Shown here in pieces: positions 8,418 through 16,517 of a stretch of DNA of 64,000 nucleotides. How positions within the stretch are numbered: position 1 is the first letter of the stretch; the number at the start of each line of letters is the position of its first letter. The stretch comes from Heyndrickxia ginsengihumi (GTDB lineage Bacteria > Bacillota > Bacilli > Bacillales > Bacillaceae_C): positions 124,001 through 188,000 of the forward strand of contig NZ_JAAIWK010000002.1 of NCBI RefSeq assembly GCF_011008565.1, in the 5' to 3' direction. The notes under the pieces are model-generated. The model did no database searches. It saw only the letters and a program-made list of their open reading frames with translations, and was not told the origin of the DNA. The position numbers and the translations under genes were made by a program.

Positions 8418-8540
8418 ATGAAAAGACTAAAAAAAGGGAACTTAGAAATTAAACTAGAAAAACGTAAGCCACACATATTAGAATTCGTTTTTTGGGGCGT
8501 TATAGTAGCATTCATCATTTGGATAATTTTCTTCAGATAG
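8418..8540 (+). CDS. Small membrane protein, accessory island
   Basis: 40 residues: a basic N-terminus (MKRLKKGNLEIKLEKRK) and a C-terminal membrane helix (ILEFVFWGVIVAFIIWIIFF). The stop overlaps the ribosome site of the next gene, so the two are probably coupled. It has no strong ribosome site of its own. The function is unknown. Confidence 0.45.
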   Translation: MKRLKKGNLEIKLEKRKPHILEFVFWGVIVAFIIWIIFFR

Positions 8541-8551
8541 GAGGAGTTAGA

Positions 8552-8764
8552 TTGACTGAGCAAAAATCAAAAACGTCTGAAGCCCAAAAGGAAGCAAACA
8601 GAAGATACCGTCAAAAAAATAAAGAAAAGCTAAAAATTGGATCATATGCACGCACTGCGAAAATGTTTATACGAGAACATGCCACTGCAACTGATATTGT
8701 AGAATTAAGAAAACTTCTGGATGAGCGTGAAGAACAAATTAAAAATAGCGCCCTTCCTGAATAA
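8552..8764 (+). CDS. Small basic phage/plasmid-type protein
   Basis: 70 residues from a TTG start with AGGAGG about 8 nt upstream. The N-terminal third is very basic (EAQKEANRRYRQKNKEKLK). It is followed by a helical segment (TAKMFIREHATATDIVELRKLLDEREEQ). Proteins with a SEAQKxANRRYRxKNKE-type start are common small phage or plasmid proteins of Firmicutes. DNA binding is plausible but unproven. It is the last gene of the island, with a hairpin at its end. Confidence 0.65.
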   Translation: MTEQKSKTSEAQKEANRRYRQKNKEKLKIGSYARTAKMFIREHATATDIVELRKLLDEREEQIKNSALPE

Positions 8765-8780
8765 GGAAGGGCTATTCTTC
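8750..8780 (+). terminator. Terminator at the end of the island
   Basis: GCCCTTCCT and AGGAAGGGC form a perfect 9-bp stem spanning the stop codon, followed by a weak TATTCTTC tail. Confidence 0.6.
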
Positions 8781-8847
8781 AGGGGGAAAATACTTATGGT
8801 TTCTTTACCCTATAGCGAATATATTAAACCATTATTTTTTTAATAAT

Positions 8848-9174
8848 TTACCGTTCTTCACCATGATTTTTTTTATGTTTTTTGTGTTCTTTATGATTAT
8901 CGCAATCGTCACATTCATCTGGAATACCTGGATCAATAACAACATTTCTTGTCACTGTTCGATAAACATTTCTTGGTACATTTACGATATGCTGTCTGTT
9001 AATACGAATAATCCGATGAACATAAGTTACTTCTCGTTCTACATACGTATCATTAACAATGTACTCGGGGTCACAGTAAACAGTGGTGTTTCTAATGTTA
9101 TCCGAATTACTAGTATTTTGTGCGTTATCAGATGTTGTAAAATTATTTGAGTTACTTGTCCGATGTTTACCCAT
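8848..9174 (-). CDS. CotD-family spore coat protein (paralog 1)
   Basis: 108 residues. The core YCDPEYIVNDTYVEREVTYV, then RINRQHIVNVPRNVY and DPGIPDECDDCD, is the CotD-type inner coat pattern of the B. cereus side. The tail is His/Lys-rich (KEHKKHKKNH). I start at MGKHRTSN, which has AAGGAGG 8 nt upstream; the open frame continues further but without a ribosome site. A second copy lies at 15716-16198 and shares the sequence upstream. Confidence 0.75.
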   Translation of the reverse strand: MGKHRTSNSNNFTTSDNAQNTSNSDNIRNTTVYCDPEYIVNDTYVEREVTYVHRIIRINRQHIVNVPRNVYRTVTRNVVIDPGIPDECDDCDNHKEHKKHKKNHGEER

Positions 9175-9387
9175 TATCGCCACCTCCTTATTCATTTTTC
9201 TATATAGTAAATGATTTAAAGGTGAAGGTTGAAATGGACAAGTATCTAGAAGGAATAGAATGGATTGAAAAATGATTGATTTGATTAAGGGTTTGTTATT
9301 TATAGAAAAACCCCCACATTGTGAGGTAGCGATGATAAGTGGTCTAGATCCAAATAACAATTAAACTATTCTTCATTAAAATAAAAA

Positions 9388-9418
9388 GCCCTCCTCAAAT
9401 TTGAAATTTGAGAAGGGG
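9388..9418 (-). terminator. Hairpin, leftward terminator-like
   Basis: CCCTCCTCAAATTT and AAATTTGAGAAGGGG pair with few mismatches. On the minus strand TTTTTATTTTAA follows. Confidence 0.6.
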
Positions 9419-9487
9419 TGTCGCAAAGGTTATTGGTGAATCTCTATTATGATTACCCATTAAAAAGAATATATACAATTATTAGTA

Positions 9488-9519
9488 AAAAATAGCCCAT
9501 AATGTAATGGGCTATTTTT
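9488..9519 (-). terminator. Bidirectional terminator after the oxidoreductase
   Basis: AAAAATAGCCCAT and ATGGGCTATTTTT form a perfect 13-bp stem with a 6-nt loop. It ends the leftward operon at 9585-10957. Confidence 0.85.
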
Positions 9520-9584
9520 GGTGAAATAGAATCATTAAACAGAAAAAATGGAAAGTCAGGATATATTTTTGTTTCGTTTGACAA

Positions 9585-10583
9585 CTATCTGATTTTTAAT
9601 ATTATTTTCCCTTTTGCTCTTCCTGCCTCCGCATATTCCATCGCTTTTTGAGCATCTTCAAAAGGAAAAATTCTATCAATGATAGGTTTGATTTTACCAG
9701 TCTCGATAAAGTTTGCAATTTTACGTAATTGTTCTCCACTTGGCTTCATAAACAAAAACGTATATTGAACATTATGCTTTTTTTCAAGCCTAGTGAGTTT
9801 ATGACTAGCTATCGAAAACAACATCGTTTTAAAAAATCCAGAACCATATTCTTTACCAAAACGGGCATTTGGTAATCCCGAAACGGAAACAATTTTTCCT
9901 CCGCTTTTGATCACTTCAAATGATTTTTCGAGGATCTCGCCCCCAAGTGTATCAAACACTGCATCATAGTTTTTTAGTAGCTCTTCGAATTTTTCTGTCT
10001 TGTAATTGATAATTTCATCTGCACCAAGAGATTTTACTAAATTTGAACCAGCTTCACTGGCAGTCGTTGCAACAGTAGCACCCATTAATTTAGCCAATTG
10101 AATAGCGAAGGTACCGACACCACCAGCCCCAGCTTGAATTAAAATTTTTTGTCCCTTTTGTAATTGCAAAATGTCTGTTAAAGCTTGATAGGAGGTCAGC
10201 CCAACAAGTGGGATCGATGCTGCTTCTTCAAAGCTCAAATTTTTAGGTTTTAAGGCGATGTCATCCTCATGAATAGCTATATATTCAGCAAAAGTTCCGA
10301 TCTTACTCTTACGTGGGCGTGCATATATTTCGTCGCCAACTTTAAAACGAGTCACTTTTGCGCCAACCTTAACAACGACACCAGAAAAGTCATTCCCTAA
10401 GATAAGAGGCATTTTATATTTCACTAACAATTTCACTTTCCCATCGCGTATCTTAAAATCAATAGGATTAATACTAGCTGCATGAATTTCTGCGAGTACC
10501 TCATATTCACCAATTTTAGGTGCCGGCATTTCTACCAAACGCATTGGAACTTTTCCATACCTATCAATAACCATTGCTCTCAT
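9585..10583 (-). CDS. NADP-dependent medium-chain oxidoreductase (quinone oxidoreductase type)
   Basis: 332 residues, MDR superfamily without structural zinc. The N-terminal GroES-like domain has HAASINPIDFK and GNDFSGVV. The cofactor motif is QAGAGGVGTFAIQLAK (about 150-165), and the end is AKGKIILKIR. These enzymes reduce quinones or enones with NADPH. It sits 38 bp behind an ArsR-type regulator on the same strand, so it is probably controlled by that regulator. The ribosome site is GGAGGTATAGGCT. Confidence 0.85.
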   Translation of the reverse strand: MRAMVIDRYGKVPMRLVEMPAPKIGEYEVLAEIHAASINPIDFKIRDGKVKLLVKYKMPLILGNDFSGVVVKVGAKVTRFKVGDEIYARPRKSKIGTFAEYIAIHEDDIALKPKNLSFEEAASIPLVGLTSYQALTDILQLQKGQKILIQAGAGGVGTFAIQLAKLMGATVATTASEAGSNLVKSLGADEIINYKTEKFEELLKNYDAVFDTLGGEILEKSFEVIKSGGKIVSVSGLPNARFGKEYGSGFFKTMLFSIASHKLTRLEKKHNVQYTFLFMKPSGEQLRKIANFIETGKIKPIIDRIFPFEDAQKAMEYAEAGRAKGKIILKIR

Positions 10584-10621
10584 AGCCTATACCTCCAAAT
10601 AATATGTGTTTAAATGCCCAT

Positions 10622-10957
10622 TCAATAAAAGTTCTGCATGAACTTATCAATATCCAACACAAGCGTTTTTAATAAACCTAATTCTGTACGTACATTAATA
10701 TAGTAAAAGTTTTTTGTCCCTTCTTTACGCATTAAAATAACACCGGCATCTCGTAAAACTTTAAGATGATGGGACACAGCAGGTCGAGAAAGATGTGTTT
10801 GTTCAGTGATTTCACCCACACGTAATCCTGTTTGACAATCCGTCCCCATTAGAACTAACAAAATAGACTGACGTGTTTCATCACCAATTGCCAATAGTAT
10901 TTTTTGACAATTAATAAAATCCTCTTTGATCATATTTAGTTGGTCCTGTTTATTCAT
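10622..10957 (-). CDS. ArsR-family transcriptional regulator
   Basis: 111 residues. The winged helix covers about residues 20-100, with GDETRQSILLVLMG, the recognition helix LSRPAVSHHLKVLRDAGVI and the wing RKEGTKNFYYI. There is no CxC metal site; Cys18 and Cys41 stand apart. It probably senses a small molecule or thiol stress and controls the following oxidoreductase. The start codon and ribosome site lie within a long inverted repeat that is likely its operator. Confidence 0.85.
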   Translation of the reverse strand: MNKQDQLNMIKEDFINCQKILLAIGDETRQSILLVLMGTDCQTGLRVGEITEQTHLSRPAVSHHLKVLRDAGVILMRKEGTKNFYYINVRTELGLLKTLVLDIDKFMQNFY

Positions 10958-11018
10958 TCAGTAAAATACCTCCAATAAATGGTTTAATAGTTTAAGTTGA
11001 TGAACCATTTTACTGAAT
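10956..11018 (-). promoter_or_regulatory. Likely ArsR operator, nested inverted repeats
   Basis: ATTCAGTAAAAT (10956-10967) is a perfect inverted copy of ATTTTACTGAAT (11007-11018). Inside it AAATGGTT (10977-10984) pairs with AACCATTT (11003-11010). The left arm covers the start-codon side of the regulator gene and the ribosome site sits between the left arms, so binding would block both transcription and translation initiation. Confidence 0.6.
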
Positions 11019-11513
11019 ACAACAATATACTAATGTGATGTGAGGTGCAATATTGAGAAAGCAAATCGAGACGAATATACGTTAGAGGAATCGTATTAGT
11101 TTAGCAACTAAAAAAAGGACTATGCTTGATGACTGCTCTAAAAATAAAGCAGCCTTAATATTCCACTTGATCCGTTAATTAACATAAACACTAGATAAGT
11201 GCTCTAGAGGTCTTCTAAAAAGAAAAAACTCTGAATCGGATAGTCAATTTATTACGATCCAGGGGGTATTTCTTTTAGTTATGTACTTTTTGTTTACATT
11301 ATCTTGAACCATTTCTTTGACGGGCATCAGCATACGTCTTTGCATGAGATTGTTTAAATTCATATTCTTTTAAGAAGCAGCTGTATGCTATTCTTTATTT
11401 TTCCAACTATTACTAGGATTTACTCTATCATAGTGGGTGCTGTAAGAATAACTCCTACGTTTTCTCCACTTCTTCCCCCCCCTTTTACATCGTTTTTCAC
11501 CTTAATTTGTCTA
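11019..11513. other. Gene-poor region with decayed sequence
   Basis: No intact gene. On the minus strand at 11299-11394 a frame reads LKEYEFKQSHAKTYADARQR and ends in a stop after NGSR. It has no start and a stop just upstream. The composition looks like real protein, so it is probably the tail of a decayed small gene. Confidence 0.35.
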
Positions 11514-11541
11514 TAAAAAAAAGCATCTCGAAAGATGCTTT
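11514..11541 (-). terminator. Terminator of the 125-residue protein gene
   Basis: AAAGCATCT and AGATGCTTT form a 9-bp stem with an ATCGAAA-type short loop; TTTTTTTT follows on the minus strand. Confidence 0.85.
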
Positions 11542-11560
11542 CCAGTTAGCAGTAAAATGC

Positions 11561-11938
11561 CTATTTGAATATTTCATCAACTAAAGATTCATCTACAAAC
11601 CTTTTAACTGTTTGCCCTAAATCATCTTTCGTTTGTAAATACGTTTTCCCTGATTTATTTACAAGAATTTCTACTTCAAAATTTCCGCCAGTAATAGATG
11701 CAATGCCCTTTACTTCTGAATATCGAATATGTAATGATTTTTCATCAACATAAAGAAAAACTTCATTAGGGGAATCTTTATCAATTTCGACCAAATTTGG
11801 ATCAAATAATGATATTGGTCTCGCTAAAGTTGTTTCAAATTGATCGATAAAAAAGTTAATCACTTTTTCTCCAGTATTTAACTGGTTACTTTGCGTTTCA
11901 ATTTTTAATTCCGTAATAAGTTTTTCTTTCCAATCCAA
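11561..11938 (-). CDS. Hypothetical protein
   Basis: 125 residues, soluble and slightly acidic, starting from TTG with AAGGGA upstream. No membrane segment or motif is seen. An alpha N-terminus is followed by alternating strands (EVFLYVDEKSLHIRYSEVKG, FEVEILVNKSGKTYL). I do not recognise it. It is monocistronic with its own terminator. Confidence 0.6.
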   Translation of the reverse strand: MDWKEKLITELKIETQSNQLNTGEKVINFFIDQFETTLARPISLFDPNLVEIDKDSPNEVFLYVDEKSLHIRYSEVKGIASITGGNFEVEILVNKSGKTYLQTKDDLGQTVKRFVDESLVDEIFK

Positions 11939-12348
11939 TGAAATTCCCTTCTTTCACTATAAGTAATAAATAATTCTATTTTAAATTCGACAATAAGTAA
12001 GAATTACCTCTTTTATTGACGAATATTGCAAAAAGAGGTCATTGGTAAAATCTCAGTAGATCGGACATCTATTCAAAAAGGATAGATTTGATGTGCTATA
12101 ACGCTGATAAATATGTATTTTTCAACTATCCTTTATTAATTGGGTAGCTTTATAGCAAAAAACTGCAATTGACAGTTTTTTAACAACTAACAGCAAAATT
12201 ATTCCGAACAAATCCCACTCTACATTTGATTTTGTATACGCACATCTATTGACTTAAACCTTGTCACATATAGTTAGCGTAATTTCGCACTTTCCCAGAT
12301 AGTAGTTATGTCCTATTATTCCCAATAATTGTATAATCAGGAGGGTTT
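11939..12348. other. Intergenic region with an orphan terminator
   Basis: No gene is supported. AAAAAACTG and CAGTTTTTT at 12157-12181 form a bidirectional terminator-like hairpin. ACCTCTTTT (12006) and AAAAGAGGT (12031) form a second hairpin. A TATAAT near 12332 is the likely -10 of the next gene. Confidence 0.5.
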
Positions 12349-12921
12349 TTGATAAATATTTATATATCAGTAATCAATGGAGTTGATGGATATATAAATA
12401 AATTAATTGGCTTAACTGAGCAAATAAGAGAAGTTAGACTTGATTATTGGTTTAATGAAGTTGTTTTTACAACTAATTGGTGGTTCCTTCTCCTTTTATC
12501 TATTATACCTTGGGTCTTGTGGATAAAATTCATCGATCCTAAAAGATTGTTTGAGACTTTATTTTACGGTAGTTTAATTTCTATTTATTCTATACTGTTG
12601 GATGACATCGGTTCTTACTATTTATGCTGGATTTACCAGTATCAACTAGTTCCAATCAGCTCTCGATTAAATCCTGTTGACTTAGCACTTATGCCGGTTA
12701 CTTATATGGTTGTATATCAATATTTTAAATCATGGAAAACTTTTTTTATTGCCCAGTCCATTTTATCATTTGGAGCTGCATTCCTGTTCGAACCACTTTT
12801 TGAATGGTTGCATATTTACAGACCAATACATTGGTATTTAATCTATTCATTTATCATTTATTTAGTATTAGGAATTTTTAACAAGTGGTTTGTCAGCATA
12901 GTCAATAAAAAGCTTTCATAA
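12349..12921 (+). CDS. CBO0543-family membrane protein (paralog 1)
   Basis: 190 residues with about five membrane helices. The order WWFLLLLSIIPWVLWIKFID, then LLDDIGSYY, PVDLALMPVTYMVVYQYF and FEPLFEWLHIY, is the CBO0543 family pattern found in spore formers, whose function is unknown. The start is a TTG 3-4 nt after GGAGGG, an unusually short gap. A second, shorter member lies in opposite orientation at 14000-14476. Confidence 0.75.
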   Translation: MINIYISVINGVDGYINKLIGLTEQIREVRLDYWFNEVVFTTNWWFLLLLSIIPWVLWIKFIDPKRLFETLFYGSLISIYSILLDDIGSYYLCWIYQYQLVPISSRLNPVDLALMPVTYMVVYQYFKSWKTFFIAQSILSFGAAFLFEPLFEWLHIYRPIHWYLIYSFIIYLVLGIFNKWFVSIVNKKLS

Positions 12922-12948
12922 TTTTGTCTAATATTAAGTAAACAATGG

Positions 12949-13108
12949 GAGGCTAGTACAGAAGTATGTTAACGAAAAAAACCCAAATATTGCGCTCCAA
13001 GCCCACGGCGGCTGGTGAGCCTCTTGCAGGCTTCTACGTAAATTTCCGGAGCTGATTTGTGCTATATTCGCTTTTCGATAACCACTTTTTGGTTTTGCCC
13101 CGGCCTCT
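12949..13108. repeat. Family A dispersed repeat, copy 2
   Basis: About 160 bp from GAGGCT to CCGGCCTC. It shares AAATATTGCGCTCCAA, TTCCGGAGCTGATTTGTGC and TTTTGCCCCGGCCTC with the other copies. The 60-residue frame across it is part of the repeat, not a gene. Confidence 0.75.
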
Positions 13109-13138
13109 TTTTTCACATGGAAATACCAAAAAAATAAG

Positions 13139-13165
13139 CTCTCACAAAACGCGAGAGCCTTTCCA
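13139..13165 (-). terminator. Hairpin terminator
   Basis: GCTCTC and GAGAGC with a 9-nt loop. On the minus strand TTATTTTTT follows. Confidence 0.6.
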
Positions 13166-13316
13166 AATGGAAATAATAACGAATGATAGTATTATATTAC
13201 CATAAAATTATTATTTTTTACCTATTTACTTAAAAAATAATGTGAAATTTTTCCTAATATAAATGAATAAATAGAAAAGGAATGTAGAAGTTATGTCTAT
13301 GGAGGTGAAATTACCT

Positions 13317-13469
13317 ATGAATGAAAAGCCAAATTACTATGATGGCAGTGGTATGATGAATAATAAATCTTCCGAAAATGACTTTACAATGGATGAACCG
13401 ATTGAAGTAACTAAGGAAATGCGAACAAATATTAGTGGAAATCCTTATACAAACGAAAAGATAGAATAA
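13317..13469 (+). CDS. Small hydrophilic protein
   Basis: 50 residues: MNEKPNYYDGSGMMNNKSSE, then DEPIEVTKEMRTNISGNPYT. Polar and Asn-rich, like many small sporulation-phase proteins of Bacillus. GGAGGTG lies about 9-10 nt before the ATG, and a terminator follows directly. I do not recognise a family. Confidence 0.6.
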   Translation: MNEKPNYYDGSGMMNNKSSENDFTMDEPIEVTKEMRTNISGNPYTNEKIE

Positions 13470-13475
13470 CATAAA

Positions 13476-13502
13476 AAGGCCCTTTTACATATGAGGGCCT
13501 TC
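13476..13502 (+). terminator. Terminator of the small gene
   Basis: AAGGCCC and GGGCCTT with a 12-nt loop, directly after the stop codon. The T-run is weak. Confidence 0.6.
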
Positions 13503-13778
13503 CATATGAGAAAGATGATTATAAACGGTTTACATCATATTCTCCATAAGACAATCAACATGTTCATTTTTCCACAGATTCTCACAAATCAATCCAAATT
13601 TATAGTTTATCTATTCTCCGGTATTTCTATAAATTTATCAAATTAAACCTTTGTTCCTTCCCTTTTTCTCTTTCCTGGCTGTGCTTCTTTTCGATATATT
13701 AAATTCTTCTATACCCGAACAAGTCCATAAAAACATACATTTAATAATATATCCCCTCAAAAGAAAGGAGGATATATT

Positions 13779-13871
13779 ATGGATAACTTAAAAATATTTA
13801 ATCTGGATGAATTAAATAGGACCCTTACGAAAAATTCTAGAATGGAAATTCGCAAACATACTTTGCTTTAA
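13779..13871 (+). CDS. Possible 30-residue peptide
   Basis: The ATG has an excellent AAAGGAGG site 8 nt upstream and reads MDNLKIFNLDELNRTLTKNS, then a basic tail. It is short and unrecognised, and could be the stub of a longer decayed gene. A terminator lies about 100 bp downstream. Confidence 0.4.
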   Translation: MDNLKIFNLDELNRTLTKNSRMEIRKHTLL

Positions 13872-13971
13872 ATACTATTAACTCAATCTTCAATTTAGCC
13901 CATTCTTTAAATCCTAGAACACAACTGCAAACCTTTGTGAAAACATTTCAGTTACACCTATTGACATTAAA

Positions 13972-13998
13972 AGGAAGTCCAAATATATGAACTTCTTT
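13972..13998 (+). terminator. Hairpin terminator
   Basis: GGAAGTCC/GAACTTC-type stem followed by TTTTTT. An overlapping TCCAAAT/ATTTGGA pair serves the opposite direction. Confidence 0.55.
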
Positions 13999-13999
13999 T

Positions 14000-14476
14000 T
14001 TATACATTTGGATTTTTTATTTTTGCTTCAATCTTACAAATCCACTTGTAATAAAATAACAAAATAACAAAAAGGAATGGATTCTCAATAGCTGAATTCC
14101 ATATATTCCACCAACCATAGTGGAAATATCCTATCGGTTCTGGCAATAGTGTAATTAACTCATAAAGTAAGCAACCTAGGCTCCAAAATAAAATATAGAA
14201 TATTTTTATTCCTATTTTTTTGTTAAATGGATACCAATTTAGAAACATCATATTAACTGGTGGCAATAATACCGTATGAATTAAATAACTCCCCCACTCA
14301 ATTTTTTTAGTGAAATACCAATATCCAAAATATTTAAATTCAATAACCATATCGAAAGCCATCTGTAAAAGAGTGGTAAAGTACCAAATGTGTACAATCT
14401 GATTTATTGTTAGACGTTTATTTGTGGTAAAAGCGACCAGGTTAAAGATGAAAATTGATAATAAAAGTCCGATCAT
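14000..14476 (-). CDS. CBO0543-family membrane protein (paralog 2)
   Basis: 158 residues, four to five membrane helices. The family features are FDMVIEFKYFGYWYF in the middle and GYFHYGWWNIWNSAIENPF near the end. It is shorter than the 190-residue relative 1.1 kb away and lacks that protein's N-terminal section. The function is unknown. The start has AAAGGAGCG upstream. Confidence 0.7.
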   Translation of the reverse strand: MIGLLLSIFIFNLVAFTTNKRLTINQIVHIWYFTTLLQMAFDMVIEFKYFGYWYFTKKIEWGSYLIHTVLLPPVNMMFLNWYPFNKKIGIKIFYILFWSLGCLLYELITLLPEPIGYFHYGWWNIWNSAIENPFLFVILLFYYKWICKIEAKIKNPNV

Positions 14477-14682
14477 TTATACGCTCCTTTTTATCACAAT
14501 TTCCATCTTTACCAATTTATATTCAAAAAAGTATTAAAAGTCACTCGTTAGGAGCTCATAATTATTTTATTTGCTGGAGATTCAGCATAAAAATATATCC
14601 ATAAGTATATCCATTCTCGCGATCTGATCAAAGTTTTTAGTACTTATAAGGACAAAAATTAAACTCAATGCTAAAACTTATA

Positions 14683-14838
14683 TTAATTTTGGTTTTGATT
14701 TTGGTAAATATTTTTGACTCTGTTATTTGTTTTATTTACAAGTGTCATTAATACTGCAGTATAAATTGTGGTTAAAACTAAGCCAACGATTGCACTATAG
14801 TACATAACATTTAATTTTTGAATGAATCTAAATTTCAA
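14683..14838 (-). CDS. Small single-pass membrane protein
   Basis: 51 residues from a TTG start, with AGAGGTGA 5 nt upstream; the frame continues 11 codons further back without a ribosome site. One helix (YYSAIVGLVLTTIYTAVLMTL) is followed by a polar NNRVKNIYQNQNQN tail. Not recognised. Confidence 0.5.
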   Translation of the reverse strand: MKFRFIQKLNVMYYSAIVGLVLTTIYTAVLMTLVNKTNNRVKNIYQNQNQN

Positions 14839-15063
14839 ATGAATCACCTCTATACTATTTTGCCCAGACATTAAAAATAATACTTATCCCATTATATTAG
14901 AAATTCTCTATGTACTTAATTATTTCGTCTATCATAGGGGAAATATTAAATACTTCGAAGTGAATAAAATTTATTGAAAAATGAAACAAAATCCTACAGA
15001 ACTACTAATATTTCAACAATGGTTTCGCAAAAAAACCAATTTTGTTACAATTGATATTAGAAT

Positions 15064-15078
15064 CAATAATCATTATCA
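15064..15078. promoter_or_regulatory. Fur-box-like site
   Basis: CAATAATCATTATCA matches the 7-1-7 Fur consensus TGATAATnATTATCA at 13 of the 14 or 15 scored positions. It lies 33 bp before the start of the unknown membrane protein, where a repressor would be effective. Confidence 0.5.
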
Positions 15079-15110
15079 ATATTTAAATAAGGGGGGAAAT
15101 ATTAAAAACT

Positions 15111-15488
15111 ATGCAGCCTCAACGTATATGTCATATGATAACTAAATCATGGTTAACCATTCTTATTCTACTTGTTTGCTGCATTTTACTTAGTTATTTC
15201 ACGGTTCATTTTAATAAAGTTTCACCAAAACCTGGAACGATAATAGAGTTCCCGAGTTATTTTCAATTCGTACATATATCTAAAATCATCCTTTTTAATT
15301 TGTGTGCTGCGGCGGCATGGATATTATTAGGAATATCCTTATTTCTAGACATATCACCAAAAATAGGTAATCGTTCTACATTGTTTTGTGTCACTTGTCG
15401 AACACTGGGGATTTTTTCTATTTGTGGAGCAATTTATTTTTTTACTTACTTAATTTTACTGATTGTATCATTGTCATTTATTGTTTAA
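15111..15488 (+). CDS. Unknown membrane protein, possibly iron-regulated
   Basis: 125 residues with three likely membrane helices (about 15-35, 58-80 and 98-123). There are several Cys residues (CCILL, CAAAAW, CVTCRT, ICGA). AAGGGGGG lies about 15 nt before the ATG, a long gap, and a Fur-like site lies in the promoter. I recognise no family. Confidence 0.55.
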   Translation: MQPQRICHMITKSWLTILILLVCCILLSYFTVHFNKVSPKPGTIIEFPSYFQFVHISKIILFNLCAAAAWILLGISLFLDISPKIGNRSTLFCVTCRTLGIFSICGAIYFFTYLILLIVSLSFIV

Positions 15489-15553
15489 GCACTTATTATC
15501 TTATCGTTATTTACATAAAAATTATTTAACATATCAATACATACCTATTAAAA

Positions 15554-15592
15554 AGCCCTTTTTCCGATATAAGAAAAGGGCTCTTATTTTTC
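15554..15592 (+). terminator. Rho-independent terminator
   Basis: AGCCCTTTT and AAAAGGGCT form a 9-bp stem followed by CTTATTTTT. Confidence 0.8.
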
Positions 15593-15625
15593 TGCTGCCC
15601 CATTCTAAAAGATGACTTTAAAATA

Positions 15626-15708
15626 GGAGGCAGGGATAAAAGTATATGGGCTAAGAAACCGCGAACATTGTGCTTTAGCTAACCACTTTTGAGCGTTGTC
15701 TCAACCTT
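15626..15708. repeat. Family A repeat, copy 3 (internally deleted)
   Basis: About 83 bp. GGAGGCAGGGATAAAAGTAT at the left and TTTAGCTAACCACTTTTGAG-CGTTGTCTCAACC at the right match family A, but the GC-rich middle is missing. Confidence 0.6.
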
Positions 15709-15715
15709 TTACTCA

Positions 15716-16198
15716 TTATTCGTAATCGTTTTTATGACGCTTTTTGTCTTTTTTATGTTTATCGCAGTCCTCACATTCGTCCGGAATACCTGGATCGTCA
15801 ATAATATTTTTTGTTACGGTTTCATAAACATGCCGTGGAACGTTCACGATGTGCTTTCTATTTATATATATAACTGGATGAACATATGTTACTTCTCTCT
15901 CAACGTAAGTGTCTTCAACAACATACTGAGGATCACAATAAATCGTGTTATCAGCATTATTACGAACGCTCTCGACATTTTGTACAGAATTTGATGCGCT
16001 CAAGTCACTTAATTGAAAATTGCTTGATGCATCAAAAGCGTCGGTGTGATGAAAACTGCTGCTTGATGTTCTAAATTCATCTACTTGTTGAGAACTGCTG
16101 CTACTCGATGTTCTAAAGATATTTTGGGAACTGCTTGATGTGCTTAGGCTATCTGACATCCAAAGATTATCATGGTTACTTGTCCTATGCTTACTCAT
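15716..16198 (-). CDS. CotD-family spore coat protein (paralog 2, Ser-rich)
   Basis: 160 residues. The C-terminal core (YCDPQYVVEDTYVEREVTYV, YINRKHIVNVPRHVYETV, DPGIPDECEDCD) matches the copy at 8848. The N-terminal third carries an added low-complexity stretch of serine runs with repeated FRTSSSS/DAF units, about 60 residues. AAAGGTGATT precedes the ATG. The upstream block TAGATACTTGTC ... TATATAGAA is shared with paralog 1, so the promoter was copied too. Confidence 0.75.
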   Translation of the reverse strand: MSKHRTSNHDNLWMSDSLSTSSSSQNIFRTSSSSSSQQVDEFRTSSSSFHHTDAFDASSNFQLSDLSASNSVQNVESVRNNADNTIYCDPQYVVEDTYVEREVTYVHPVIYINRKHIVNVPRHVYETVTKNIIDDPGIPDECEDCDKHKKDKKRHKNDYE

Positions 16199-16372
16199 AC
16201 ATAATCACCTTTCACTTTATATTCTATATATAAAATGCTCTTAGAGAGCAAGGTGGAACAGACAAGTATCTAAAAAATAGAGTAGGATTTAAAATGAGCA
16301 ATTCGCTTAATACGAAGGCTCTGTATTAATATAATTTTCAATAAATGTTATTCACTTAATCGTCCATAAAAA

Positions 16373-16465
16373 TTGATTAGAGCAAAAAGCGCAAAACTCC
16401 GCAGGCGCATGCCGAGGAAGCTCCCTGACTGCCCGCGGGAAGCAACCCTCCTAAAGCGCAAATCA
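16373..16465. repeat. Family B GC-rich repeat (diverged)
   Basis: TTGATTAGAGCAAAAAGCGC, then ACTCCGCAGGCG, GCCGAGGAAGCTCC and CCCGCGGGAAGC, and a final AAATCA. It shares the family B order of words with copies at 47171 and 50830. Confidence 0.6.
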
Positions 16466-16517
16466 GCCTTCAAGTTTTCATAAACTAAAACTAATACGGT
16501 AGGATGTTTTCATACAA

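Noticed and set aside
6960-9600. A second copy of the tRNA-Val 3' end as attR
   Set aside because: I looked for TTCGAGACCAGTCAGAATC downstream and did not find it, so island borders cannot be set.
12934-13116. 60-codon leftward frame
   Set aside because: It lies entirely in family A repeat DNA and is not kept in the other copies.
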